A stretch of 42,118 bases of DNA, taken from the NCBI RefSeq assembly GCF_030151085.1, contig NZ_JASLER010000068.1, positions 1-42,118 on the forward strand. The letters are read 5' to 3'. This document shows positions 9,033 to 17,007 of this stretch, one piece after another (position 1 is the first letter of the stretch; each line of letters begins with the position of its first letter). The stretch comes from Bacteroides sp. (GTDB lineage: Bacteria > Bacteroidota > Bacteroidia > Bacteroidales > Bacteroidaceae). Under the pieces are notes generated by a model. It worked only from the letters and a program-made list of their open reading frames with translations, was not told the DNA's origin and ran no database searches. The position numbers and the translations under genes were made by a program.

Positions 9033-9506
9033 ATGGAACATACGATATTAACAAATTTGGATGTTGTAGAAATCCAGAAATATCAGCAAAATAGATATCC
9101 ATGCCTTTTTGTTGATTATATTGATGAAGTTATTGTTGGCAAATCAGCAAAAGGTCACAAATGTCTTTCATATAACGAATGGTATTTTCCATGTCATTTT
9201 GCTGATGAGCCCAATGTACCAGGATTTATACAAGCAGAAATGCTATGTCAAGTTTTTCTTATGACTTTTTTGACTTATTCTGAAAATAAGGGAAAAAAAA
9301 CTGCTGCATTGGATTATCATGTAAAATATAAGAAAAAGCTTGTACCAGGAATGCGCGTTGATATTGAAGCAATTTTAAAATCATACAGAAGAGGTCTTGC
9401 GATTGGTTCTTGTATTGGTTACGTTGACAACGAAGTGGCTGTTAGTGCAGATTTTATAATAGGTATACCTGACGTTTTAAATGAATTTAAGCCTAAAACA
9501 AAGTAA
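9033..9506 (+). CDS. FabZ-like hotdog-fold 3-hydroxyacyl-ACP dehydratase
   Basis: A 157-residue single hotdog domain. NRYPCLFVDYI (20-30) matches the FabZ HRYPFLLVD region, and CHFADEPNVPGFIQAEML (54-71) matches the FabZ active-site segment, with H55 and E69 at the expected catalytic positions. It should dehydrate 3-hydroxyacyl-ACP to an enoyl-ACP. No enoyl reductase gene is visible in this unit, so the product may remain unsaturated, or a housekeeping FabI/FabK may finish it. The protein could also act as an acyl-thioesterase-like hotdog. The gene abuts the TPP enzyme with no spacer. Confidence 0.78.
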   Translation: MEHTILTNLDVVEIQKYQQNRYPCLFVDYIDEVIVGKSAKGHKCLSYNEWYFPCHFADEPNVPGFIQAEMLCQVFLMTFLTYSENKGKKTAALDYHVKYKKKLVPGMRVDIEAILKSYRRGLAIGSCIGYVDNEVAVSADFIIGIPDVLNEFKPKTK

Positions 9507-11288
9507 ATGGAAAGAGTTGCAGACTACATAATACAACGTCTAGTTGATCAAGGTATAAAGCATTTACCATTGATAACAGGTAGAGGTATACTCTATCTTT
9601 CAGATGCAGTGGCTAAGAATCCGAATATTGCCCCAATACCTGTTCATCATGAGCAGGCAGCAGCTTATGCCGCTGTGGCCTATTCTCAGTATAATGGTCA
9701 TTTAGGTGCGTGTCTGGTGTCTACTGGTTGTGCTTCCACTAACACAATGACAGGAGTTCTGAATGCTTGGCAGGATGGGATACCTACGTTCTTCCTGTCT
9801 GGCCAGAATTGGTTGAAGGAAACAGTTAACTATACAGGTAAGCCAATTCGTACATTCGGTTCACAGGAGGCAGATATAATTCCAATTGTAAGGCCTATTA
9901 CTAAGTATGCTGAAATGTTGAAGGATCCCAAGCAAGTTGGTGTTGTGATGGATAAAGCACTCTATTATGCGACCCATGGCGTTAAAGGTCCGGTATGGTT
10001 AGATGTTCCCGTGGATGTACAAAATATGCGAGTAGAACCAGCAGAGTTAGAAAGATGGAATATTCCAATTGAAGACTACGCAATAACAACTGAGGATTTA
10101 CAATTTACAGTAGATGCTCTCAACAAGGCAAAACGTCCAGTTGTACTCATAGGTAATGGCGTGCGTTCAGCTAATGCAGTAGAAGAATTCCGTAATATGG
10201 TTGAGAATGTCAATATTCCTGTTGTGTTTTCGGCTTCTGCTGTTGACACATATGGGACAAAGAATTCTCTTAGTATAGGGACTGTAGCGGCAATTGGCGG
10301 CACTCGCGCTGGTAACTTTACCGTTCAAAATGCAGACTTTATTCTTTCACTCGGATGTCGGTTGTCACCTATGACAACCGGTTCTCAATACGAAAAATTT
10401 GCTCGTGAAGCAAAAATTATAGTAATAGACATTGATGAGAATGAGCACTCTAAAGAAACTGTAAAAATCGATAAATTCATAAAGGCCGATGTAAAGGATG
10501 CTATTATTGAGCTGTTGAATGCCAATATTAAAAAGGTCAATCAGACTTGGGTAGATAAATGTCTTCATTGGAAAACTATTTTTCCTAAGTGCGAGGATGC
10601 CTACAAGCATAGTGAACTGGCAGATCTTTATAATATAGCCGTAACACTCTCAGAAACTCTCGCTGATGATGCTGTTATTCTATGTGATGCTGGAATGGAG
10701 GAATTAATAACACCTACTGTTATCGACTACGGGAATAATCAACGATGTTTGCATCCGGCTTCGCAAGGCTGTATGGGAGTTGCACTTCCTGCTGCTATGG
10801 GCGCATATTGGGCTTGTGGTCATGCCGTGACAACTGTTATTGGTGACGGCTCAGTGATGATGAATATACAAGAACTTCAGACTATTGCTTTCAACAAAAT
10901 TCCCATCCGTATTATTGTTGTGAATAATGGTATATATTCAGTTATTCGTAAGCGTCAGAAGGAACTATTCCGTACACGTACTGTGGGGGTTGATACAAGT
11001 AATGGTGTAAGTATTCCAGACTTTAAAAAGCTGGCTGAATGTTTCGGTTTACAGTATATGCGCATCAGTGGGACGGCAGATTTGAAAAGAGGATTCGAGA
11101 AGCTCCAGACAATTAATGAACCTATTATTTGTGAAGTGATGGCTGTAGAGGATCAGGAATATCTAAGGACGTCTGCGGCTTTCAATGTGCAAAGACGTTT
11201 TGTAAGTCGTCCTATTGAAGATTTATTCCCTTGGATGGATCGAGAAACTTTTACAAAAGAAATGATTGTTGAACCAATAGATCTATAA
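9507..11288 (+). CDS. Thiamine-diphosphate enzyme of the acetolactate synthase family
   Basis: A 593-residue protein with the three domains of IlvB-like enzymes. The N-terminal PYR domain has the activating glutamate E49 (HHEQAAAY), the central domain has the LIGNGVRS region (214-221), and the C-terminal PP domain has GDGS (446-449) followed by NN (473-474), the Mg-TPP motif. Family enzymes decarboxylate pyruvate or another 2-keto acid and add the carbanion to an aldehyde or ketone. YerE of yersiniose synthesis is a known polysaccharide-locus member that puts a two-carbon branch on a keto sugar. Its surroundings suggest a dedicated carboligase rather than valine biosynthesis, as no IlvN or IlvC is present. 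Its substrate is unknown. Confidence 0.85.
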   Translation: MERVADYIIQRLVDQGIKHLPLITGRGILYLSDAVAKNPNIAPIPVHHEQAAAYAAVAYSQYNGHLGACLVSTGCASTNTMTGVLNAWQDGIPTFFLSGQNWLKETVNYTGKPIRTFGSQEADIIPIVRPITKYAEMLKDPKQVGVVMDKALYYATHGVKGPVWLDVPVDVQNMRVEPAELERWNIPIEDYAITTEDLQFTVDALNKAKRPVVLIGNGVRSANAVEEFRNMVENVNIPVVFSASAVDTYGTKNSLSIGTVAAIGGTRAGNFTVQNADFILSLGCRLSPMTTGSQYEKFAREAKIIVIDIDENEHSKETVKIDKFIKADVKDAIIELLNANIKKVNQTWVDKCLHWKTIFPKCEDAYKHSELADLYNIAVTLSETLADDAVILCDAGMEELITPTVIDYGNNQRCLHPASQGCMGVALPAAMGAYWACGHAVTTVIGDGSVMMNIQELQTIAFNKIPIRIIVVNNGIYSVIRKRQKELFRTRTVGVDTSNGVSIPDFKKLAECFGLQYMRISGTADLKRGFEKLQTINEPIICEVMAVEDQEYLRTSAAFNVQRRFVSRPIEDLFPWMDRETFTKEMIVEPIDL

Positions 11289-11294
11289 AAGTAT

Positions 11295-12326
11295 ATGGCT
11301 ACAATGAAATTGTGTTCAGGGCGCATACTTGGTGACTATGAAGTACCATACGTTATTGCAGAGGTTAACTCCAGTCACAATGGCAACGTGGAGATCGCAA
11401 AAAAAATGATAGATGCTGCTGTAGAGGCTGGATGTAATTGTGTGAAATTTCAGTCATGGTCCGCGGAAAGTCTTTATTCCGCAAGTTACTACAAAGCAAA
11501 TCCAATCTCAAAGCGTATTGTTAGCAAATTCTCGTTAAGTAGTGAAGATCTAAAGGGATTAGCGGAATACTGTATAAACAAAGGAATTGATTTTTCTTCA
11601 ACACCTTACTCTCGTGAAGAAGTGGATTTCCTTTTAGATGAATGTAAGGCTCCTTTTGTTAAGGTGGCTTCTATGGATTTGAATAATTATAATTTTCTTC
11701 GTTACATAGCGAAGAAAAAAGCCCCAATAGTACTTTCTACAGGTATGAGTACCATTGAGGAAGTAAGAAATGCTGTTCATGTCATTGAAGAAGTTGGAAA
11801 TAATCAAATATGTTTGCTTCATTGTATTTCTATCTATCCGCCAGAACTCAATACTATTCATTTACACAATATCCTTGGTCTTCGTGAGGAATTTCCTCAA
11901 TATCCAATAGGCTTTTCTGATCATTCGCATGGGGTAGAGATGGCTGTTGCAGCAACAGCTCTTGGTGTTGCACTCATTGAGAAACATCTGACGCTTGACC
12001 GTACCAAAATTGGAATGGACAACCAGATGGCAACTGAACCTGATGAAATGAAGCAAATGGTTTACTGCTGCCTTAATACCCAAATTGCAATGGGTAATAG
12101 AGAGCGTGTGGTTCGTGAGGCGGAACTGGAGCAGATTAAGAAAATGCGGAGAAGCGTAATTGTAACAAGAGATCTTCCCGCCGGTCATATACTTACCATT
12201 GAAGACCTTGATGCTAAACGTCCTGGAACAGGTATTACAGCGGATAAGATTGATGAATTGGTTGGAAAAACTCTTCTTATTAATAAAGAAGCGGATACAC
12301 TTTTGGAAACAAACGAGTATAAATAA
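11295..12326 (+). CDS. NeuB-family PEP-dependent condensing enzyme with SAF domain
   Basis: A 343-residue protein with an N-terminal TIM barrel (AEVNSSHNGN, 22-31; KFQSW, 51-55; STGMS, 148-152; EKHLTLDR, 229-236) and a C-terminal SAF/antifreeze-like domain (about 283-335, RRSVIVTRDLPAGH). NeuB, PseI and LegI condense PEP with a 6-deoxy or N-acetyl hexosamine aldehyde to give nonulosonic acids. In NeuB the metal is held by two histidines. The first (H231) is present, but the usual DH of the second is D242-N243 here (GMDNQMATEP). No NeuA/NeuC or PseB-type partner is in view. The acceptor aldehyde may therefore differ from that of sialic acid synthase. Confidence 0.85.
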   Translation: MATMKLCSGRILGDYEVPYVIAEVNSSHNGNVEIAKKMIDAAVEAGCNCVKFQSWSAESLYSASYYKANPISKRIVSKFSLSSEDLKGLAEYCINKGIDFSSTPYSREEVDFLLDECKAPFVKVASMDLNNYNFLRYIAKKKAPIVLSTGMSTIEEVRNAVHVIEEVGNNQICLLHCISIYPPELNTIHLHNILGLREEFPQYPIGFSDHSHGVEMAVAATALGVALIEKHLTLDRTKIGMDNQMATEPDEMKQMVYCCLNTQIAMGNRERVVREAELEQIKKMRRSVIVTRDLPAGHILTIEDLDAKRPGTGITADKIDELVGKTLLINKEADTLLETNEYK

Positions 12327-12352
12327 CTATTATAATAACATTAAATTAATTT

Positions 12353-12595
12353 ATGGACATGAGTAATATAGAAAAACTTACTAAAGTATTTACCGAAACT
12401 TTCGGTATCAGCGCAACACAGACTATTGGTCTTGAATATCAAGGTATAGAAGCATGGGATTCAGTTGGTCACATGACTCTTGTAGCTGCCATTGAGGATT
12501 CTTTCGATATTATGTTAGATACTGATGATATTATTGATATGAGTTCTTTTGAAAAAGCTCAAGAGATTCTAAAGAAATACAATGTCGAATTCTAA
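12353..12595 (+). CDS. Acyl carrier protein (second of two)
   Basis: An 80-residue ACP with a canonical attachment site, WDSVGHM, where S37 should carry phosphopantetheine, followed by the acidic AIEDSFDIML helix. A second ATG at 12359 would shorten it by two residues. It lies 3 bp before a metallo-hydrolase and one gene before an adenylating enzyme, an arrangement expected for an ACP loaded directly by an ANL ligase and unloaded by a hydrolase or reductase. It differs clearly from the ACP at 5908, so the unit probably handles two separate acyl pools. Confidence 0.88.
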   Translation: MDMSNIEKLTKVFTETFGISATQTIGLEYQGIEAWDSVGHMTLVAAIEDSFDIMLDTDDIIDMSSFEKAQEILKKYNVEF

Positions 12596-12598
12596 AGA

Positions 12599-13297
12599 AT
12601 GGATCAATTCACCCTCAAGGGAAACAATAATACATATTTGATTTATCGGTACATCTTTGAACCGGTAAAATCAAATATGTATGTAATTATAAATAATAAT
12701 GAAGCTCTTGTATTTGATCCAAACGAGAATGAAGAGTTAATCACTTTACTGAGGAAGAATCAAATAAAAAATGTATCTATTATTCTTACGCATGAGCATT
12801 ATGATCATACTAGTGGTGTCAATTGGCTACTAACTTATTATGAAGCAAAAATCTATTGTCAAGCGAAATGTGCTAAGGCAATAGCCGTAAAAAGAAAGAA
12901 CAATCCAGCCCTTATAGCTCTTGTATGGGCGGACATGGATAAAAGAGACGGAGGCGATAGGTATAAAATCTTCAAAGAGCATTTTAAGCCCTACACTATT
13001 CAGGCTGATTTTACATTCGATGAAAATGTTGAATGGAATATTTCGGATATAACCATCAAGGGTATATCTACACCTGGTCATTGTCCGGGGAGTAGTTTTT
13101 ATTGGATTGACGATAATCTTGTTTTCACTGGAGACACAATTTTGCAAAATGCCCCTGTTATTTTAAAGTTTCCAGAAAGTGAACGCTCAATATATATGAG
13201 CAAGACATTACCATACATAAAATCTTTAACTCAGAGTACAATTCTGATTCCTGGACATGGAGACCCTTTCTTACTCAAAGATTCTAATTATTTATAA
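12599..13297 (+). CDS. Metallo-beta-lactamase-fold hydrolase (copy 1)
   Basis: A 232-residue MBL-fold protein with a complete two-metal site: THEHYDH (H65, H67, D69, H70), H161 in TPGHCPGS, D179 in FTGDT and H220 in IPGHGDP. The family includes glyoxalase II thioesterases, lactonases and other hydrolases; MBL-fold thioesterases that release chains from ACP are known in some polyketide pathways. Between an ACP and an ANL ligase, an acyl-ACP thioesterase or proofreading role is a reasonable inference. No signal peptide is present, so it acts in the cytoplasm and is not an antibiotic resistance enzyme. Confidence 0.82.
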   Translation: MDQFTLKGNNNTYLIYRYIFEPVKSNMYVIINNNEALVFDPNENEELITLLRKNQIKNVSIILTHEHYDHTSGVNWLLTYYEAKIYCQAKCAKAIAVKRKNNPALIALVWADMDKRDGGDRYKIFKEHFKPYTIQADFTFDENVEWNISDITIKGISTPGHCPGSSFYWIDDNLVFTGDTILQNAPVILKFPESERSIYMSKTLPYIKSLTQSTILIPGHGDPFLLKDSNYL

Positions 13298-13315
13298 TAA
13301 TCAAAAATCATATTA

Positions 13316-14722
13316 ATGTTTGGTTTATTGCAATACAAGGATAATATTGCGGTCATTACTGACCGTGGTGAGTCTTTGAACTATTATGAACTCGCTGACG
13401 AGGTAGATATCTTTGTTTCTGCACTTCCTCAAAGAGGACTCATTTTCACATTGTGTGAAAATCTTCTTGGTTCTTTTGTTGGTTATGTGGCTTGCATGAA
13501 CAAGAATATTCCACAAGTGTTATTGGATGGTAGTAAGGATTTGGAATTGGTACAACGATTGATTGCTATCTACCAGCCGGAGTATATTTGGATGCCTACC
13601 ACTCGTGTTAGCGAGATTGGTGGCGAAACTATCTATCAGTATCAGGAATATTCCCTCCAGACAATGACTTATAGTGAGCCATTGATTGAGAAGGAAATCA
13701 ATCCCCAACTTCAACTTTGTTTGACCACATCAGGGAGTACAGGCTCGCCAAAATTAGTACGCCTTTCAGAAAAAAATTTAGAAAGTAATGCAGAGTCTAT
13801 AGCGGAATATTTACAGATAACAGAGAATGAGAGACCTGTGACATCTCTACCGATGTACTATAGCTATGGCATGTCGGTAATCAATAGCCACTTAATAAAG
13901 GGCGCTGCGATATTGCTAACAGATAAGGCTGTTATGCAACGTGAATTTTGGGAGTTCGTAAAGGAACAAAAGGCTACTTCTATTGCAGGTGTTCCCTACA
14001 CATACGAAATGCTTAAACGGCTTCGATTCTTCCGCATGGAATTACCACAACTAAAGACAATGATTCAAGCCGGTGGTAAGTTGAATGCTGCTTATGTGGA
14101 AGAGTATGTAGGCTTTGCGAAACAGAGTGGCAAGAAATTCATAGTTATGTATGGCCAAACAGAAGCTGCTCCACGAATGAGTTATTTGCCTTTTGATAAG
14201 GCTGTGGAGAAGAATGCTTCTATCGGTATTGCTATCCCCGGTGGTCAACTTTGCGTGATGGATTCTGATGGAAACGAAATAGTAGAACCAGAGGTAGATG
14301 GTGAGCTCGTCTATAAGGGTGAGAACGTCTGCATGGGGTATGCCGAGTGTCGTGAAGACTTGATGAACGGAGATGAAAACCATGGCGAATTGCATACAGG
14401 TGATATTGCCAAATTTGATGCAGATGGATTCTTCTATATAACTGGTCGCATGAAACGATTTGTAAAAATCTGGGGTAATCGCACAAACCTTGATGCTACG
14501 GAACAATTGGTAAAAGCAATAACTCCCAATTGTGCTTGCGGTGGAGTGGATGACTTGATTACAATCTTTGTAACAGAAGAATGTCTTGAAGAAAAAATTA
14601 AAGCATTGCTTGTGGAGAAAACAGGGTTTAATCCGAGGGCATTCCAAGTGAGGGTTATAGACCAAATACCAGTAAAAACTTCAGGGAAGATAGATTACCC
14701 TGAACTTCAGAAAATGCTATAA
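13316..14722 (+). CDS. ANL-superfamily adenylate-forming acid ligase
   Basis: A 468-residue adenylating enzyme. It shows the P-loop TTSGSTGSPK (137-146), YGQTEAAPR (279-287), the ribose-binding TGD (361-363), the hinge ITGRMKRFVKIWG (375-387) and the C-terminal lysine K458 in KTSGKIDYPEL. It activates a carboxylic acid as acyl-AMP and transfers it to a thiol. It is shorter than most acyl-CoA synthetases (about 500-560), closer to DltA-like or carrier-protein ligases. With an ACP two genes upstream and LuxE directly downstream, loading an ACP is more likely than forming a CoA ester. The acid is not predictable from the sequence by eye. Confidence 0.86.
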   Translation: MFGLLQYKDNIAVITDRGESLNYYELADEVDIFVSALPQRGLIFTLCENLLGSFVGYVACMNKNIPQVLLDGSKDLELVQRLIAIYQPEYIWMPTTRVSEIGGETIYQYQEYSLQTMTYSEPLIEKEINPQLQLCLTTSGSTGSPKLVRLSEKNLESNAESIAEYLQITENERPVTSLPMYYSYGMSVINSHLIKGAAILLTDKAVMQREFWEFVKEQKATSIAGVPYTYEMLKRLRFFRMELPQLKTMIQAGGKLNAAYVEEYVGFAKQSGKKFIVMYGQTEAAPRMSYLPFDKAVEKNASIGIAIPGGQLCVMDSDGNEIVEPEVDGELVYKGENVCMGYAECREDLMNGDENHGELHTGDIAKFDADGFFYITGRMKRFVKIWGNRTNLDATEQLVKAITPNCACGGVDDLITIFVTEECLEEKIKALLVEKTGFNPRAFQVRVIDQIPVKTSGKIDYPELQKML

Positions 14723-14729
14723 TAATACA

Positions 14730-15815
14730 ATGGATATAAACGAAATACTTGAAACCGCTCCATATTCTTTAGACAGAGAGCAAAAGCACGCCTTGCTTAA
14801 TGAGCGACTACATGAACTTACTCGTAAGCATTATGAGCAATGTGAGCCATATAGAAGAATGATGGATGCTCGAGGTTTGGATATTAACAATCTGCCGGAT
14901 TACGAAAAATTACCGTTTCTGCCAGTACGTCTTTTCAAGGAATTTGAATTGCGCTCTTGTGAGAAGGATGAAGTTGTAAAGACGATGACATCTTCTGGTA
15001 CAACAGGTCAAGCGGTAAGTCGTATATTCCTTGATCGTGAAACAAGTTCTGCTCAACAGAAATGTTTAACAAAGATTGTAAGCAATTTCCTCGGGACAAA
15101 GCGAGTTCCAATGCTGATACTAGATTCATCCGCCGTAGTGAAGAATCGTAATCTGTTTTCGGCTCGTGGTGCGGGAATCCTAGGTTTTTCTATGTTTGGT
15201 AATAAGCGCCAGTATGCGCTCAACGAAGCAATGGAGTTGGATATTGAAGGAATAAAAGAATTTATAGAATCCAACAAGGGCGAAACTATCTTTATGTTTG
15301 GTTTCACTTTTATGATTTGGCAACATTTTTATAAGAAATTATTGGAAAGTGGTTACAAGCCTGATTTAAGTGAAGGTGTATTGATTCATGGCGGTGGTTG
15401 GAAAAAACTCGTTACAGAGAAGGTCTCTCAAGAAGAATATAAGAAGAGTTTAAATGATGTATGTGGAATTCTACCAGAGAATATACATGATTATTATGGT
15501 ATGGTAGAACAAACCGGATGCATCTATATGGAGTGTAAATGTGGTCATTTACATGCTAGTGCTTTTAGTGATATTCTTATTCGTCGTCCTTATGATTTTT
15601 CGTTGGCAGAAATCGGGGAAAATGGCTTAATCGAGGTGGTTAGCATACTTCCCGGTTCTTACCCGGGACATATCCTACTAACGGAAGATGAAGGAATGAT
15701 TCTAGGTGAGGATGATTGTCTTTGTGGATTGAAAGGAAAGTATTTCAAAATTAAAGGAAGAATTAAAAATGCGGAAATCCGCGGATGTAGTGATACTTAT
15801 GCAACCAAGTTCTAA
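14730..15815 (+). CDS. LuxE/PaaK-family acyl-protein synthetase
   Basis: A 361-residue member of the LuxE branch of the ANL superfamily, with TSSGTTGQ at 87-94, HGGGWKKL at 220-227 and YYGMVEQTG at 255-263. A cysteine/histidine cluster (C269, C271, H273, H275, then C330, C332) resembles the metal-binding pattern of PaaK relatives. In bioluminescent bacteria LuxE activates a fatty acid with ATP, holds it as a thioester and passes it to LuxC for reduction to aldehyde. Here it is followed directly by a LuxC homologue whose start lies inside its 3' end, so the pair should work as a carboxylate-to-aldehyde reductase. No luciferase genes are nearby. Confidence 0.85.
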   Translation: MDINEILETAPYSLDREQKHALLNERLHELTRKHYEQCEPYRRMMDARGLDINNLPDYEKLPFLPVRLFKEFELRSCEKDEVVKTMTSSGTTGQAVSRIFLDRETSSAQQKCLTKIVSNFLGTKRVPMLILDSSAVVKNRNLFSARGAGILGFSMFGNKRQYALNEAMELDIEGIKEFIESNKGETIFMFGFTFMIWQHFYKKLLESGYKPDLSEGVLIHGGGWKKLVTEKVSQEEYKKSLNDVCGILPENIHDYYGMVEQTGCIYMECKCGHLHASAFSDILIRRPYDFSLAEIGENGLIEVVSILPGSYPGHILLTEDEGMILGEDDCLCGLKGKYFKIKGRIKNAEIRGCSDTYATKF

Positions 15816-17007
15816 TTATACATTGTTGTACCCGGCTCAAATAGATTGGGACAAGTTTACGGCATATTGTCCGGATGTTCCATTTTCGGACAAAGTTATT
15901 GAATTTCTGAATGCACTCTCTAGTTCATTGATGAAGGATCGTCAAAGCCGTTTATTCCCAGATGTTGTTACTTTTGCATATTTCTGTCGGAAGGCAAATC
16001 TGCTGAAGTTGGAGTTGGAATATGTTCATGATGGTGAGTTGAAATTAGGTAGAGGAGTGCTTTTTCACATTGCCCCCTCCAATGTTCCTATTAATTTTGG
16101 TTACTCGTTGGTGGCAGGGTTATTGACTGGTAATGCTAATGTTGTGCGTGTTAGTTCAAAACAATTTGCTCAAGTAGATTTGATCATAAAACATCTTCAT
16201 GCATTAATAGGATGTGGAGAATACGCAGATGTTGCTAGTCGAATTGTACTCGTGCGTTACGACCATACATCCGATGCAAGTGCTTACTTTTCTTCTATTG
16301 CCAATGTTCGTGTTATATGGGGTGGGGATACAACGATACAAACTATACGTCAAAATACAATTCCTGCACGTTCATTCGATGTGTGCTTTGCTGATCGTTA
16401 TTCAATTGCTGCTATTAGGCCTGAAGCAATATTGAAAGCAAGTGATGAAGAAATCCAGAAACTAGCAGAAGCATTCTATAACGATACATATCTGTTTGAT
16501 CAAAATGCTTGTTCTACTCCACATATTATATTTTGGCTCTCTAACTCCTGCTTGAAAGAAGCTAAAGAACGTTTTTGGATTGCCGTTCACAAGTATGTAT
16601 CTACAAAGTATCAATTGCAGGCTGTTATGAGTATGGATAAGCTTACAGCTTTTTATCGTCAGGCTGCTTGTATGGATATCAAGGAAGAAAAAATGCCGGA
16701 TAATGTGGTAGTACGTGCTGAACTCTCTCAACTTCCATCAAATATAGAGGATTTTCGTTGTACTTGTGGTTATTTCTCTGAGAAAACAATTAAATCACTT
16801 GATGAAATTGCTCCAATTGTAACTATTAAGTATCAGACTTTGAGCTACTATGGTTTCAGCCGGGAAGAACTTGCTGAATTTGTTCGTCAAAACAGATTTC
16901 GGGGACTTGATCGAATAGTACCAATTGGCGAGACAACAGCCTTTGCATTAACATGGGATGGATATAATCTGATAGATACGTTTACGAGAATACCGTCTAT
17001 ATTATGA
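15769..17007 (+). CDS. LuxC-family acyl-thioester reductase
   Basis: A 412-residue aldehyde-dehydrogenase-fold protein of the LuxC family. It has HIAPSNVPINFGYSLVAGLLTGN (starting at 100), the typical LuxC cofactor region, and FDQNACSTPH with C248 as the predicted acyl-accepting cysteine. It reduces an acyl thioester to the aldehyde with NADPH. The first ATG (15769) follows an AGGAAG-like sequence and overlaps LuxE by 47 bp. An ATG at 15799 (residue 11) is an alternative start that still overlaps. The stop overlaps the next ATG (ATGA), showing translational coupling. The aldehyde is the natural electrophile for the upstream TPP or NeuB-family enzyme. Confidence 0.87.
   Translation: MRKSADVVILMQPSSNYTLLYPAQIDWDKFTAYCPDVPFSDKVIEFLNALSSSLMKDRQSRLFPDVVTFAYFCRKANLLKLELEYVHDGELKLGRGVLFHIAPSNVPINFGYSLVAGLLTGNANVVRVSSKQFAQVDLIIKHLHALIGCGEYADVASRIVLVRYDHTSDASAYFSSIANVRVIWGGDTTIQTIRQNTIPARSFDVCFADRYSIAAIRPEAILKASDEEIQKLAEAFYNDTYLFDQNACSTPHIIFWLSNSCLKEAKERFWIAVHKYVSTKYQLQAVMSMDKLTAFYRQAACMDIKEEKMPDNVVVRAELSQLPSNIEDFRCTCGYFSEKTIKSLDEIAPIVTIKYQTLSYYGFSREELAEFVRQNRFRGLDRIVPIGETTAFALTWDGYNLIDTFTRIPSIL

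Noticed and set aside
11295..12326. Straightforward sialic acid synthase (neuB)
   Set aside because: The family is clear but the second metal-ligand His is replaced and neuA/neuC are not in view, so the specific name is not justified.
14051..14665. 204-codon open frame on the minus strand inside the ANL ligase gene
   Set aside because: It is antisense to a well-supported gene with all ANL motifs, and its translation shows no recognisable domain.
14730..17007. A bioluminescence operon
   Set aside because: luxA and luxB are absent; LuxC/LuxE homologues also occur outside light production.
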